Source of the DNA: an uncultured bacterium
GTDB taxonomy: Bacteria; Gemmatimonadota; Gemmatimonadetes; Longimicrobiales; RSA9
NCBI GenBank assembly: GCA_937889645.1
Contig: CALBZE010000001.1
Location: 1 to 60,433, forward strand
Length of the DNA: 60,433 nt
Direction of reading: 5' to 3'
Each line of letters begins with the position of its first letter. Position 1 is the stretch's first letter. Made by a program: the position numbers and the translations under genes. Below are positions 26,910 to 34,950 of the stretch, one piece after another. A model generated the notes under the pieces. The model made no database searches. It was given only the letters and a program-made list of their open reading frames with translations, and had not been told where the DNA came from.

Positions 26910-28615
26910 GCCTGCACCTCCGTATCCGCTCCGGACTGCAGCTCGTGGGGGAAGTACTTCATGACGCAGCGCACGGGGTTCGGCGCCGCCTGGCCGAGGC
27001 CGCAGATGGACGCGTCGGCCATGGCCCGCCCGAGCTCGTCGAGGAGCTCCGCATCCCAGCGCTCGGCGGACATCAGCTCGACCGACTTGGCCGTCCCGAC
27101 CCGGCACGGCGTGCACTTGCCGCACGACTCGTGGGCGAAGAATCGCATGATGTTGAGCGCCGCATCGCGCGCGCGGTCGCGGTGCGAAAGGACGACGACT
27201 GCGGCGGAGCCGATGAAGCAGCCATACTCGGCGAGCGTGTCGAAGTCGAGGGGGAGGTCGCCCAGACTGGCCGGGAGGATCCCGCCCGACGCGCCGCCGG
27301 GGAGGTAGGCGTAGAACTCGTGCCCCGGGAGCATCCCGCCGGCGAACTCGTCGATCAGCTCACGGACGGTGACGCCCGCGGGCGCGAGATAAACGCCGGG
27401 CTTCGCCACGCGGCCGCTCACGGAGAAGTAGCGCAGGCCCTTGCGGCCGCGCCGGCCGTGGGAGGCGAACCAGTCGGCGCCGTGCTCCAGGATCGACCGC
27501 AGCCAGTAGGCGGTCTCGACGTTGTGGACCAGCGTGGGCCGGCCGAAGACGCCGTTCTGCGCGGGGTAGGGCGGGCGCAGCCTGGGCTGGCCGCGCTTCC
27601 CCTCCAGCGACTCGATCAGCGCCGTCTCCTCGCCGCAGATATAGGCGCCCGCCCCGCGCCTGAGGTGCAGCCGCGGCAGCGGACACGGCGGGTCGGCCTG
27701 GAGCGCCGCCAGCTCGCGCTCGAGGAGCGCGCGGATCGCCGCGTACTCGTCGCGCAGGTAGATGTAGACGTCCTCCGCCTCGACGGCCCACGCCGCGATG
27801 AGCAGTCCCTCGATCGCGCGGTGCGGGTCTGTCTCGAAGATGAAGCGGTCCTTGAACGTCCCGGGCTCGCCCTCGTCGGCGTTCATGGCGACGACGCGCG
27901 GCCCCGGCGACGACCTCACGAACCGCCACTTCCGGGCCGACGGGAAGCCGGCGCCGCCCAGCCCCCGCAGCCCCGCCGCGTCGACCGCGGCCATGATGTC
28001 GTCGACCGAGCGCTCGCCCCGGTGCAGTGAGGCGAGGAGCGCGTATCCGCCCTGTGCGCGGTACGCGGCGTAGTCGATCGCGTCCGGGAGTTCGGGTTCG
28101 AGTTGCTCGGAGAGGAGCGCCTCCTCGACCGCCTCGACCGTCGCGCCGTGGATCGGGTTGCGGCCGGCGACCGCGACCGGCGCGTGGTCGCAGCGGCCGA
28201 CGCACGGCGCGGGGATGACTCGCACCTTGTCGCCGAGGCGCGACCGGAGCTGCTCCAGGAGCGCCGCGGAGCCGGCCATATCGCACGCGATCGAGTCGCA
28301 GACCCGCACCGTCACCGCCGGCGGCCCTGCCTCTCCGTCCTTCACGACGTCGAAGTGGTGGTAGAAGGTGGCGACCTCGTAGACCTCGGCCGGCGACAGC
28401 CGCAGCTCCGCCGCGAGCGCGACCAGGTGCCGGTCCGAGAGGCGGCCGTACGCGTCCTGGATCCGGTGCAGGTGCTCGATCAGCAGGTCGCGGCGACGGG
28501 GCGAGTCGCCCAGGAGCGCGCGAACTTCCGCCAGTGCGGCGGGGTCGACCATCCGGCCCTTCGGCGCCGGACGAAGACGGATCGTGCGAGCGGGGTCCCG
28601 TCGTTTCGTAGGCAT
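26906..28615 (-). CDS. Formate dehydrogenase NADH-binding subunit, NuoE-NuoF fusion
   Basis: 569 residues in two parts. Residues about 20-170 are a NuoE-like thioredoxin-fold domain with 2Fe-2S ligands in CDSIAC and CVGRC. Residues about 190-560 are NuoF-like: FMN/NADH site GLGGAGFPSARKW and NADEGEPGTFKDR, and the 4Fe-4S ligands in ESCGKCTPCRVG plus a later Cys in SICGLGQ. In FdsGBA-type enzymes these are separate genes (FdsG and FdsB); here they are fused. With fdhA this makes a compact two-subunit diaphorase-linked formate dehydrogenase. No fdhD or small FdsD-type gene is adjacent. Confidence 0.92.
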   Translation of the reverse strand: MPTKRRDPARTIRLRPAPKGRMVDPAALAEVRALLGDSPRRRDLLIEHLHRIQDAYGRLSDRHLVALAAELRLSPAEVYEVATFYHHFDVVKDGEAGPPAVTVRVCDSIACDMAGSAALLEQLRSRLGDKVRVIPAPCVGRCDHAPVAVAGRNPIHGATVEAVEEALLSEQLEPELPDAIDYAAYRAQGGYALLASLHRGERSVDDIMAAVDAAGLRGLGGAGFPSARKWRFVRSSPGPRVVAMNADEGEPGTFKDRFIFETDPHRAIEGLLIAAWAVEAEDVYIYLRDEYAAIRALLERELAALQADPPCPLPRLHLRRGAGAYICGEETALIESLEGKRGQPRLRPPYPAQNGVFGRPTLVHNVETAYWLRSILEHGADWFASHGRRGRKGLRYFSVSGRVAKPGVYLAPAGVTVRELIDEFAGGMLPGHEFYAYLPGGASGGILPASLGDLPLDFDTLAEYGCFIGSAAVVVLSHRDRARDAALNIMRFFAHESCGKCTPCRVGTAKSVELMSAERWDAELLDELGRAMADASICGLGQAAPNPVRCVMKYFPHELQSGADTEVQA

Positions 28616-28728
28616 GGCGAGAGGCGGTTCGAGGAGGCGGCTCGCGCCGCCTCGTGGAGGATCACGTTGTCGTCGGTTCGGTAAGAGTCGAACCCGCGGC
28701 GGCCGTTGTCAAGCCGATCGTGGCGGGA

Positions 28729-29382
28729 TCACGCGCCGTGCAGCGCGTGCCGAAGGAATTCCTCCCGCACCGCGGGCTCCGTCGCGAACACGCCGCGCAC
28801 GGCGCTCGTGATCGTCTTCGAGTTCTGCTTCTCGACGCCCCGCATCATCATGCACAGGTGGCGCGCCTCGACCACGACGGCCACGCCGCGGGGGCGCAGC
28901 ACGCGCATCAGCGCGTCGGCGACCTGGTCCGTCAGCCGCTCCTGCACCTGGAGCCGGCGTGCGAAGACGTCGACCACCCGCGCGATCTTCGACAGCCCGA
29001 CGATGCGGCCGTCGGGGATGTATGCGACGTGCGCCTGGCCGAAGAACGGGAGCATGTGGTGCTCGCAAAGGGAGTACAACTCGATCCCCCTGACCAGCAC
29101 CATCGAGTCGTGGCGCTCCTCGAAGATCGCGCCGGCGACCGCGTCGAGAGCGTCGCGGCCGTACCCACGGGTGAGCCAGCGCAGCGCGTTCGCGACGCGG
29201 CGCGGCGTTGCCGCGAGGCCGGGTCTGTCGGGGTCCTCGCCCAGCAGCTCGAGCATCCGCCGGACCAGTCGCTGGAGCTCCGCGTCCGCCGCGCTCGGGG
29301 TGCGGGCGGACGCGGGCTCCGGCAGCGTCGCCGGCGACTGCGCCGCAGCGGCCGACTGCATCGGCGCAGGGATCGATCTCAC
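28729..29382 (-). CDS. folE: GTP cyclohydrolase I
   Basis: About 217 residues of FolE type. It makes 7,8-dihydroneopterin triphosphate for folate or related pteridines. Zinc and catalytic residues are in SLCEHHMLPFFGQAHVAY and ARHLCMMMRG; QERLTDQVADAL is also diagnostic. The start is ambiguous: GTG at 29382 has GGAAGGAGGAG directly upstream, GTG at 29406 overlaps the cupredoxin stop, and ATG at 29361 is a later option. It is the third gene of the DUF4142-cupredoxin-folE run. Confidence 0.93.
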   Translation of the reverse strand: MRSIPAPMQSAAAAQSPATLPEPASARTPSAADAELQRLVRRMLELLGEDPDRPGLAATPRRVANALRWLTRGYGRDALDAVAGAIFEERHDSMVLVRGIELYSLCEHHMLPFFGQAHVAYIPDGRIVGLSKIARVVDVFARRLQVQERLTDQVADALMRVLRPRGVAVVVEARHLCMMMRGVEKQNSKTITSAVRGVFATEPAVREEFLRHALHGA

Positions 29383-29402
29383 GACTCCTCCTTCCCGCGC
29401 CG

Positions 29403-29750
29403 TCACTCGACCACCAGGGTCCCGGTCATCGACGGGTGCAGCTCGCAAACGTACTCGTAGCGGCCGCGCTCCCGAGCGACGTAGCTCCGCGACGCGTTCC
29501 CTGCGATCTCGCCCGAGTCCCAGGCGCCGTCCGTCGCCGTCGCGGTGTGCGGAACGAAGTCGCGGTTCAACCAGACCACCGTGTCGCCGACCCCGACCTC
29601 GAGCGTCCTGGGCGCGAACGCGAAGCCGCTGATCTCGACGACGTGGCGGCGCGGCGCCCCTTCGGGCGCCGCGCCCAGGCCCCACAGCAACGCCGCCGAC
29701 ACGAGCGCCGCCAAGGCGATGGCCAGCCAGCGCCAGCCGATCCCGCTCAC
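29403..29750 (-). CDS. Membrane-anchored cupredoxin (plastocyanin-like)
   Basis: 115 residues. One N-terminal hydrophobic segment (signal or anchor) precedes a type-1 copper domain: His in FVPHTATA, then Cys, His and Met in YVCELHPSM, with the usual FAFAPRTLEVGVGDTVVWLN strand. It should be a periplasmic electron carrier or copper protein. Its GTG overlaps the stop of the DUF4142 gene. Confidence 0.88.
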   Translation of the reverse strand: MSGIGWRWLAIALAALVSAALLWGLGAAPEGAPRRHVVEISGFAFAPRTLEVGVGDTVVWLNRDFVPHTATATDGAWDSGEIAGNASRSYVARERGRYEYVCELHPSMTGTLVVE

Positions 29751-30310
29751 CGGCCCTCTCCCAGCTTGGCCCGGAGCTGCTTCGCATGATCCAGGTGCGC
29801 CGCCACCGCCGGACGCACCTGCTCCAGCAGCGCCCGCAGCTCACCGTTCGACGCGCCCGGGATCAGCACCTTGTCCAGCGCGTCCAACACCGCCTGGTGG
29901 TACGCGACCTCACGGTCCATGTACGCCCGGTCGAACGCGGCGCCCCGCAGCCCCTCCAGGTTCCGGCGCGCCTGCGCGGCGTCGTCCTTGAGCGACCGGC
30001 TCACGTCGTTGTCCTGCGGCGTCACGCCCAACCGCTGCGCCAGCGCCGCCGCCTGCTCGTTCACCGCGGTGTGGTCCGTGACCATCGTGCGGGCGAACGC
30101 ACGGACCTCGGCCGACGACGCGCGCGAAAGCGCCACCTGCGCCAGCTCGACGTCGATCGTGTTGGCCGTCACCGCCACGTGCGCGATCTGCGGGTCGTTC
30201 AGCGACGGGCCCGCCGCCGCGGTCCGGGTCTGGCCCTCCGCGCGCGTGGCGGGAACGATGAGCGCGAGGAGCGAGAGCGCGGTGCAGGCGCGAAGGAGTC
30301 GGGTCGTCAT
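29747..30310 (-). CDS. DUF4142 protein, exported
   Basis: 187 residues. The signal peptide ends near TRAEGQ. The mature protein is a four-helix DUF4142 domain (ferritin-like fold), with SRASSAEVRAFARTMVTDH and a second-half DREVAYHQAVLDALD block. GGAGG lies six bases before the ATG. It is the first gene of an operon with the cupredoxin and folE, divergent from the SufR-like regulator. DUF4142 function is unsettled; stress-related roles are often assumed. Confidence 0.88.
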   Translation of the reverse strand: MTTRLLRACTALSLLALIVPATRAEGQTRTAAAGPSLNDPQIAHVAVTANTIDVELAQVALSRASSAEVRAFARTMVTDHTAVNEQAAALAQRLGVTPQDNDVSRSLKDDAAQARRNLEGLRGAAFDRAYMDREVAYHQAVLDALDKVLIPGASNGELRALLEQVRPAVAAHLDHAKQLRAKLGEGR

Positions 30311-30431
30311 GGTTGCCTCCGTGGAGATGGGTTTGTGCTTGCGCCCGGTCCGGCCGTCGGCCGCCGTCGTTGTCGGGGCGCTCGGCCCCCGTCCGTCCCG
30401 AGCGTCGCCCAATGTGCGGCCCCTTTCCTAC

Positions 30432-30464
30432 TTTGTCAATAGTTTTATTGAATTAATGGACAAA
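30432..30464. promoter_or_regulatory. AT-rich nested palindrome, probable operator and divergent promoter
   Basis: In GC-rich surroundings, this stretch is mostly A/T and holds two nested inverted repeats. The inner one is TCAATAGTTTTATTGA (30436-30451, perfect six-base arms) and the outer one is TTTGTC...GACAAA (30432-30437 and 30459-30464). A TTGACA hexamer reads on the minus strand inside it. It lies between the DUF4142 operon and the divergent regulator at 30513, where an autoregulatory operator is expected. Confidence 0.6.
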
Positions 30465-30512
30465 TGCTGGCGGTGACGCTATTTTCGTCTCCGACGACAC
30501 CGGGAGGCGTGC

Positions 30513-31160
30513 ATGGATTGGTTCGATGTACTGGTCGGCGGAACGCGAGGGCGGATCCTGTCGATGCTGCGACGGAGCGAGACCACGATCAGCGGGCTGG
30601 CCACGGAGCTCGGGATCTCGGACAACGCGGTGCGGACGCACGTGGCGTCGCTGCAGCGGGACGGGATGGTGGAGGAAGGCGGTGTGCTCCGCGCGACCGG
30701 CGGCAAGCCGGCGCAGCTCTACCGGCTCACGGAGGCGGCGGAGGAGCTGTTCCCGAAGGCGTACGCTCTGGTGCTAGGGCAATTGATCGAGGTCCTGGAG
30801 GAGCGCGAAGGCCGGGCGAAGGCGCTCGATCTGCTGCGCGAGGTGGCGTCCCGGCTGGCGGCGCGGCATCGGGGCGATGCGGCGGATCCCGAGGCGCGGG
30901 TCGCGGCGGCGGCGGAGGTGCTGCGGGCGATCGGCGGGGATGTGGAGGTGGAGCGCGGCGACGATGGCTGGCTCCTGCGGGGCCACGGTTGCCCGTTGTC
31001 CGGCGTGGTGCGCGACCACCCGTCGGTGTGCACGCTGGCGCAGGCGCTGATCGAGGAGCTGACGGGGCTACCGACGGACGAATGCTGCCATCACGGCGAC
31101 CGACCGAGCTGCTCCTTCCGGGTCGCGTCGCCGACCGGCGTTGCGGCGGGAGGCGGCTGA
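30513..31160 (+). CDS. SufR-like winged-helix regulator with cysteine cluster
   Basis: 215 residues. The N-terminal winged helix (TTISGLATELGISDNAVRTH, then a wing GGKPAQLYRLT) is of the DeoR/ArsR-like type used by SufR. The C-terminal half carries cysteines spaced C-x12-C-x17-C-C-x7-C; the first spacing is that of SufR, so an iron-sulfur cluster or metal sensor is likely. The ATG follows GGGAGG. No suf genes are nearby. The probable targets are its own gene and the divergent DUF4142-cupredoxin-folE operon through the palindrome at 30432-30464. Confidence 0.82.
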   Translation: MDWFDVLVGGTRGRILSMLRRSETTISGLATELGISDNAVRTHVASLQRDGMVEEGGVLRATGGKPAQLYRLTEAAEELFPKAYALVLGQLIEVLEEREGRAKALDLLREVASRLAARHRGDAADPEARVAAAAEVLRAIGGDVEVERGDDGWLLRGHGCPLSGVVRDHPSVCTLAQALIEELTGLPTDECCHHGDRPSCSFRVASPTGVAAGGG

Positions 31161-31285
31161 GCGGCCGGCGCGCTTTCGCACGCGTCTTGCCGCGGGCGCC
31201 GGAAACCCGAACTTTCCGGGCGGTCGCCGCGGCAAGCGGACCGCGGCCGTGGATGAATGGCGGATAGGTCAGCGAGGAGGCGCGC

Positions 31286-33316
31286 ATGTGGAGACAGGGG
31301 GGCGGCCGAGGATGGGTCGGGCGGGCGTGGGCGTGCTGCGTCGGGGCGTTGCTCCTGGTCGTGGCGGCGTGCGGCGGCAGCGTCCCGCCGCCCGAGCCGG
31401 CCCCGACGCCGGAAGCCGCTGTGCAGCCGCCGGAGACGACGCAGGTCCGGTCCGCGGTCGAGCCCGTACCGGTGCCGGAATCGTTCGCGGCGGCGGTCGA
31501 GGCGGGGACGCGAACGATGACGGGTCGTCCCGGTCCGCGTTACTGGCAGCAGGAGGTATCGTACCGGATCGACGCGGAGCTGGACCCGCGCACGGCGCGG
31601 CTCCAGGGGCAGGAGACGATCACCTACCGCAACAACTCGCCGGACACGCTCCCGGTCCTCGTCTTCCACCTCTACCAGAACCTCTTCCGGGAGGGTGCGG
31701 AGCGCAACCGGAACGTCCCGACCACGGACGGGATGACGATCGAGCGCGTCGCCGTGGGCGGCCACGAAGCGGTCGAGATGGCGGGCGCGCCGCTGTCGGG
31801 AGCCCCCTCGTACCGGGTGGACGGGACGCTGATGCGGCTTCGCCTGCCGAGGCCGCTGCCGCCTGGCGGGAGCGTGGAGATCGACGTCGCCTGGAGCTTC
31901 ACGGTGCCGCCGCAGGGCGCGCCGCGGACCGGGCACATCGACCATCGGGTCTACAACGTGGCGCAGTGGTACCCGCAGGTCGCCGTTTACGACGACGTCG
32001 AGGGCTGGCACACGGGGCAGTACCTCGGCAATGGCGAGTTCTACCTGGAGTACGGGGACTTCGACGTCTCGATCACGGTCCCCGAGGGTTGGCTGGTCGC
32101 GGGGACCGGCGAGCTGCAGAACGCGGACGAGGTGTTGACGGATCAGGTGCGGGCCCGGCTGAGGCGGGCGCTCGAGACGGACGACGTCGTGCAGGTCGTC
32201 GGCCCGGAAGACCGCGGCGCAGGGAGCGCGACGCAGCAGGCGCCGGGCGGGCAGCTCACGTGGCGCTTCGTCGCCCGCGGCGTGCGGGACTTCGCCTGGG
32301 CGACGTCGAACGAGTACGTTTGGGACGCGACGCGCGCCGTGATCCACCGCGCGGGCGGCCGTCGCGTCGTCGCCGTGCACGCGCTCTACCGTCCGCAGGC
32401 CGATACGTGGCGCCGCGCCGCGGAGTACACGAGGCACGGGATCGAGTTCTTCTCCGAGCGATACGGCGCCTACATCTACCCGCAGATCACGTCGGTCCAG
32501 GGGCCGGTCGGCGGGATGGAGTACCCGATGCTCGTCTTCGTCCGCGACTTCGGCGACGCGCGCCGGCTGGCGGGCACGACCCTGCACGAGGTCGCGCACG
32601 AGTGGTGGCCGATGATGGTCGGGAACAAGGAGCCGGCGTACGCGTGGCAGGACGAAGGGCTCGCGACCTACATCGAGAACCTGGCGATGGTCCCGCTCTT
32701 CGAGGGGGACGACACGTTCCTCGGCGATCGCGAGAACTACCTGTCGGTCGCCGGCTCGGGGGTCGAGGAGCCGATCATGCGCCACGCCGATCGGTACAGC
32801 GAGTACTCGCTCTTCGCGATCGCGTCGTACTCGAAGACGGCGGTGCTACTGCGCGCGCTGGGCGGCGTGATCGGCGAGGAGACGCTGCGGCGGGCGCTGG
32901 AGACGTACACCGAGCGCTGGCTCCTGAAGCACCCGTACCCGCTCGATTTCTTCAACACGGTCGAGGAGGTTGCGGGCAGGGACCTGGACTGGTTCTGGCG
33001 GCCGTGGTGGTACGAGACGGCGCACCTGGACCAGGCGATCGTGGACGTCGTGATCGAGCCGGCCGAAGGGGGCGAGCGAGTCGTCGTCACGGTCGAGGAC
33101 CAGGGCGGCGTGCCGATGCCGGTCGAGCTGGTGGTGACGACGGCCGACGGTGTGACCCAGGAGGCCGTGATCCCGGTGGACGTATGGCTGAGGGGCGCGC
33201 GTCGCGCGCGGGCGACGCTCACGGTACCCGGCCGGGTCGCCGTCGTCGCGATCGACCCGGACCTGACGTTCCCCGACGCGGACCGGTCGGACAACGAGTG
33301 GCGGCGCGGGAACTGA
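31286..33316 (+). CDS. M1-family metallopeptidase, lipoprotein
   Basis: 676 residues. The signal peptide ends in VVAAC (lipobox), followed by a Pro-rich linker. The gluzincin site is H434-E435-x-x-H438 (HEVAHEWW), with the third ligand expected in the downstream QDEGLATYIEN. The substrate-binding GGMEYP motif (a GxMEN relative) precedes it. A beta-rich N-terminal domain and a short C-terminal beta domain flank the catalytic core. GAGGAGG precedes the ATG. It should act as a periplasmic or surface-bound peptidase. Confidence 0.92.
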   Translation: MWRQGGGRGWVGRAWACCVGALLLVVAACGGSVPPPEPAPTPEAAVQPPETTQVRSAVEPVPVPESFAAAVEAGTRTMTGRPGPRYWQQEVSYRIDAELDPRTARLQGQETITYRNNSPDTLPVLVFHLYQNLFREGAERNRNVPTTDGMTIERVAVGGHEAVEMAGAPLSGAPSYRVDGTLMRLRLPRPLPPGGSVEIDVAWSFTVPPQGAPRTGHIDHRVYNVAQWYPQVAVYDDVEGWHTGQYLGNGEFYLEYGDFDVSITVPEGWLVAGTGELQNADEVLTDQVRARLRRALETDDVVQVVGPEDRGAGSATQQAPGGQLTWRFVARGVRDFAWATSNEYVWDATRAVIHRAGGRRVVAVHALYRPQADTWRRAAEYTRHGIEFFSERYGAYIYPQITSVQGPVGGMEYPMLVFVRDFGDARRLAGTTLHEVAHEWWPMMVGNKEPAYAWQDEGLATYIENLAMVPLFEGDDTFLGDRENYLSVAGSGVEEPIMRHADRYSEYSLFAIASYSKTAVLLRALGGVIGEETLRRALETYTERWLLKHPYPLDFFNTVEEVAGRDLDWFWRPWWYETAHLDQAIVDVVIEPAEGGERVVVTVEDQGGVPMPVELVVTTADGVTQEAVIPVDVWLRGARRARATLTVPGRVAVVAIDPDLTFPDADRSDNEWRRGN

Positions 33317-33413
33317 CGAGCGGGCGGCGCGCGGACCCGGCGGCGCGTGGCCCCGGCGGCTCCGCGGGTATCGAGGCGGCGACGCTGCGGGTCTTTACGA
33401 CGCGCCGCCGGCT

Positions 33414-33443
33414 TTGACACCGTCGCGCCCCGTGTCTTACCAT
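33414..33443 (+). promoter_or_regulatory. Possible sigma70-type promoter of the M23 peptidase gene
   Basis: TTGACA at 33414-33419 and TACCAT at 33438-33443 with 18 bases between. The -35 hexamer is perfect. It lies about 90 bases before the M23 start, in an otherwise featureless gap of 212 bases. Confidence 0.5.
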
Positions 33444-33529
33444 TCGGCGGTCGATCTCACCCGGGCGGCCGCCGTCGGCGTCGAGCGCGCGCGACGGCGC
33501 GGTCGCACGGATGCTCGAAGGTGTTCGCG

Positions 33530-33979
33530 ATGCGGTGGCCCACCCTCCCGTTCCTGGTCTTTCTCTCCGCGTGCGCGATCCCGCGCTGGCCGGTCGAGGG
33601 GTCGCTCAGCTCGCCCTACGGCCTGCGGCTGCGGGGTCTGCGCCCCGAGATCCATCGCGGCGTGGACATCCCGCTGGCGGTCGGCACGCCGGTCCGGGCG
33701 ATGGGCCCCGGGCGAGTGTACGAGGCCGGCCGGCTGCGGGGGTACGGGATCGCGGTGGTGATCGACCACGGCCGCGGCATCTACTCGATCTACGCGCACC
33801 TCTCGGAGGCGACGGTCAGACGCGGCCAGGAGGTCGGCGGCGGGCAGGTCATCGGCCTTTCCGGCGCCACCGGCAACGTCACGGGGCCGCACCTCCACTT
33901 CGAGATCTGGCGCTCGGGGCAGCCGGAGGACCCGGTCGCGTTCCTGGGCGGCCCGCCGAAGCCGGCCGGCGGGTCGTAG
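33530..33979 (+). CDS. M23-family peptidoglycan endopeptidase, lipoprotein
   Basis: 149 residues, a compact LytM/NlpD-like domain. The signal peptide ends in FLSAC. Zinc ligands are H and D of HRGVD and the last His of HLHFE, with the catalytic His in the YSIYAHL stretch. The LSSPYGLR motif opens the domain. There is no LysM or coiled-coil partner domain, so it is a minimal form. The frame extends upstream but is Arg-rich; the lipobox decides the start. Confidence 0.9.
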   Translation: MRWPTLPFLVFLSACAIPRWPVEGSLSSPYGLRLRGLRPEIHRGVDIPLAVGTPVRAMGPGRVYEAGRLRGYGIAVVIDHGRGIYSIYAHLSEATVRRGQEVGGGQVIGLSGATGNVTGPHLHFEIWRSGQPEDPVAFLGGPPKPAGGS

Positions 33980-34018
33980 GCGACCCGTCGCGGCCGACAG
34001 CCCGCCTCGATCCTCACC

Positions 34019-34819
34019 TCACGCAGCCGTTTCGGCGGCGCGGCCGTCGACGGGGAGCGTGTCGCGGTCCGACAGGACGCGGTGCGGATTCTCGGAGAGC
34101 AGTCGTGTGGCCTGCGTCGCGAAGCCGAGGTCGACCAGCGCAGCGCCGACCTCCGCGGGCGAGACCGGGCGCGCATCGGCGTGGTGATCGGTGCCGATCA
34201 GGTCGGCGAGGCCGTCGTCGAGGAGGGCGAGCGCGCTGTCGCGAATCGTATCGCCGTAGGCGCCGAGGACGCTCCCTCCGTTGACCTGCAGGAGCGCGCC
34301 CGCCTCCTTCCAGCTCCGGATCTCGCGGACCCCGACCGGCTGCCGATCCCGCCGGTACCGTTCCGGGTGCGCGACGATCGGCCGCCGCCCTGCGGCAATC
34401 ACCGCCCTCACCACCCCCACCGGATCCTCGCCCAGGTCGAAGCCGAACTCGATGAGCGCGTAGCGCGTCCCCGCGATCCCGACGCGCGGCTCGGCGGCGA
34501 AGAGCGCGCGGGCGGTGTCGGGATCGGGGAGCAGGATCTCCTGACCGAAGGCGAGCGCGGGTACGTCGTCGCGGCCGCGGCACTCGGCGACCAGCTCGTG
34601 GAAGGCGTGCTCGAGCAGCTCGAGCCGCAAGTGGACCGCGCCCGGCTCGTGGACGGTCCGCCCGTCCAGGTGGGGGCTGACCCCGAGACGTGTCACGCCG
34701 GACTCTCTCAGCAAGCGCAGGTGGTACAGCGACTCGGCGAGCGTGCGCGCCCCGTCGTCCACCCCCGGGACGAGGTGGTTGTGGAGGTCGGCGAGCTCCC
34801 GGGGTTCGAACGCGCTCAT
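34019..34819 (-). CDS. PHP-fold phosphatase (CpsB/YwqE-like)
   Basis: 266 residues of the polymerase-and-histidinol-phosphatase fold. Metal ligands are in DLHNHLVPGVDDG near the N-terminus, then SPHLDG, a QEI glutamate block, VAHPERY and TDHHAD. CpsB/Wzb-like members dephosphorylate tyrosine kinases that control capsule or EPS polymerisation. No Wzc-type kinase is in the window, so the substrate is uncertain. The ATG overlaps by four bases the stop of a 44-codon ORF that itself overlaps the glpA stop. Confidence 0.85.
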   Translation of the reverse strand: MSAFEPRELADLHNHLVPGVDDGARTLAESLYHLRLLRESGVTRLGVSPHLDGRTVHEPGAVHLRLELLEHAFHELVAECRGRDDVPALAFGQEILLPDPDTARALFAAEPRVGIAGTRYALIEFGFDLGEDPVGVVRAVIAAGRRPIVAHPERYRRDRQPVGVREIRSWKEAGALLQVNGGSVLGAYGDTIRDSALALLDDGLADLIGTDHHADARPVSPAEVGAALVDLGFATQATRLLSENPHRVLSDRDTLPVDGRAAETAA

Positions 34820-34950
34820 GAGGTCGTGTCGGCTCCGTCGGTTGCGGCGCGGGCGCTCATGGTCCGACGGAACTGCAGGAGGCGTGCGAGGGGGCGTCCG
34901 GTGGCTGCCGCCCCGCCGTGGGTGCGGCGCGGCAGGTATCGCACGGTCAT
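34816..34950 (-). CDS. 44-codon ORF joining glpA and the PHP phosphatase
   Basis: A 44-residue basic peptide (starts MTVRYLPRRT, Arg-rich, no membrane segment). Its ATG overlaps the glpA stop by ATGA and its own TGA overlaps the phosphatase ATG by ATGA, so it exactly fills the gap. It has no ribosome site and no family. It may be a translational relay and not a functional protein, and could be chance in GC-rich DNA. Confidence 0.4.
   Translation of the reverse strand: MTVRYLPRRTHGGAAATGRPLARLLQFRRTMSARAATDGADTTS

Noticed and set aside
24006..28615. Part of respiratory complex I (NuoE/F/G)
   Set aside because: The catalytic subunit has the full bis-MGD formate dehydrogenase domain with RLCH active site, and no other nuo genes are present.
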